Positions 5,556 to 5,651 of a stretch of 5,651 nt of DNA are shown here, piece by piece (the first letter of the stretch is position 1; the number at the start of each line of letters is the position of its first letter). The DNA lies in assembly GCA_031380885.1 (NCBI GenBank), contig JANMXL010000172.1, forward strand, positions 1 to 5,651, in the 5' to 3' direction. The notes beneath the pieces are model-generated. The model was not told the origin of the DNA and made no database searches. It saw nothing but the letters and a program-made list of their open reading frames with translations. A program made the translations under genes and the position numbers. The stretch comes from PBB1 sp031380885. Lineage in GTDB: Bacteria > Pseudomonadota > Gammaproteobacteria > Burkholderiales > Burkholderiaceae_C.

Positions 5556-5651
5556 CGGATACTGACGATCAGAGTCGTTTCGCAGAAATTTTGAGTGACA
5601 CGAACCATTAACAAATGCAGTGACCAACGATGAAGTCTCCCAGCAAAAGGA
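5556..5651. other. A/T-richer intergenic tail, possible start of a downstream gene at 5630
   Basis: This end piece is clearly richer in A and T than the rest of the window, notably 5586-5618, which suits a promoter or a boundary with different DNA. TTGAGT (5591-5596) resembles a -35 box, but there is no good -10 at 16-18 bases. A weak four-base-pair hairpin (ACGA 5565-5568 with TCGT 5575-5578) is followed by only three Ts. An ATG at 5630 opens a frame MKSPSKR that runs off the edge; with no clear ribosome binding site and only seven codons, it cannot be called a gene. Confidence 0.3.

Noticed and set aside
5118..5627. A 169-codon - strand open frame spanning the antitoxin end and the toxin remnant.
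   Set aside because: It was considered as a gene replacing the broken toxin, but it has no recognisable features, and the + strand ParD and ParE similarities explain the DNA better.

Overview
The window looks like chromosomal DNA from a GC-rich betaproteobacterium, most likely a Burkholderiales relative of the Leptothrix/Rubrivivax/Ideonella type. That placement is an inference from the strong G/C bias at third codon positions and from the style of the proteins; no rRNA or other marker gene is present to confirm it. No tRNA, rRNA, CRISPR array or insertion sequence was seen.

Layout from left to right: (1) a truncated reading frame entering from the left edge, whose first codons look like the last membrane helix and basic tail of a membrane protein (about 1-221); (2) a short intergenic region with small hairpins; (3) an intact periplasmic Do/HtrA serine protease of the DegP/DegQ type on the + strand (373-1911); (4) a GC-rich hairpin between the tail-to-tail ends of the protease and the next gene; (5) an OmpR-type response regulator on the - strand (1949-2680); (6) a 131-bp divergent control region; (7) a hybrid sensor histidine kinase on the + strand (2812-4911); (8) a ParD-type ribbon-helix-helix antitoxin (4975-5262); (9) a broken ParE-type toxin gene (about 5235-5555); (10) an A/T-richer tail that may hold the start of another gene.

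The regulator and kinase form a divergently transcribed two-component pair whose best resemblance, by eye, is to Agrobacterium VirG and VirA. The regulator matches VirG across the DNA-binding domain. The kinase has VirA's order of parts (membrane helix, periplasmic domain, membrane helix, kinase, C-terminal receiver) but lacks the long cytoplasmic linker that VirA uses for phenolic signals, and its periplasmic part looks like a double-Cache ligand-binding domain. It is therefore probably a small-molecule sensor of unknown ligand. The nearby DegP-like protease acts in envelope protein quality control; any regulatory link to the pair is speculative.

The ParD/ParE module appears to be decaying. 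ParD is intact with a good ribosome binding site, but the ParE frame has no usual start codon and carries an in-frame TGA, although the rest of the toxin can be read in one frame on both sides of that stop. I found no clearly new system; the VirA/VirG-like pair and the one-sided toxin decay are the points most worth checking.
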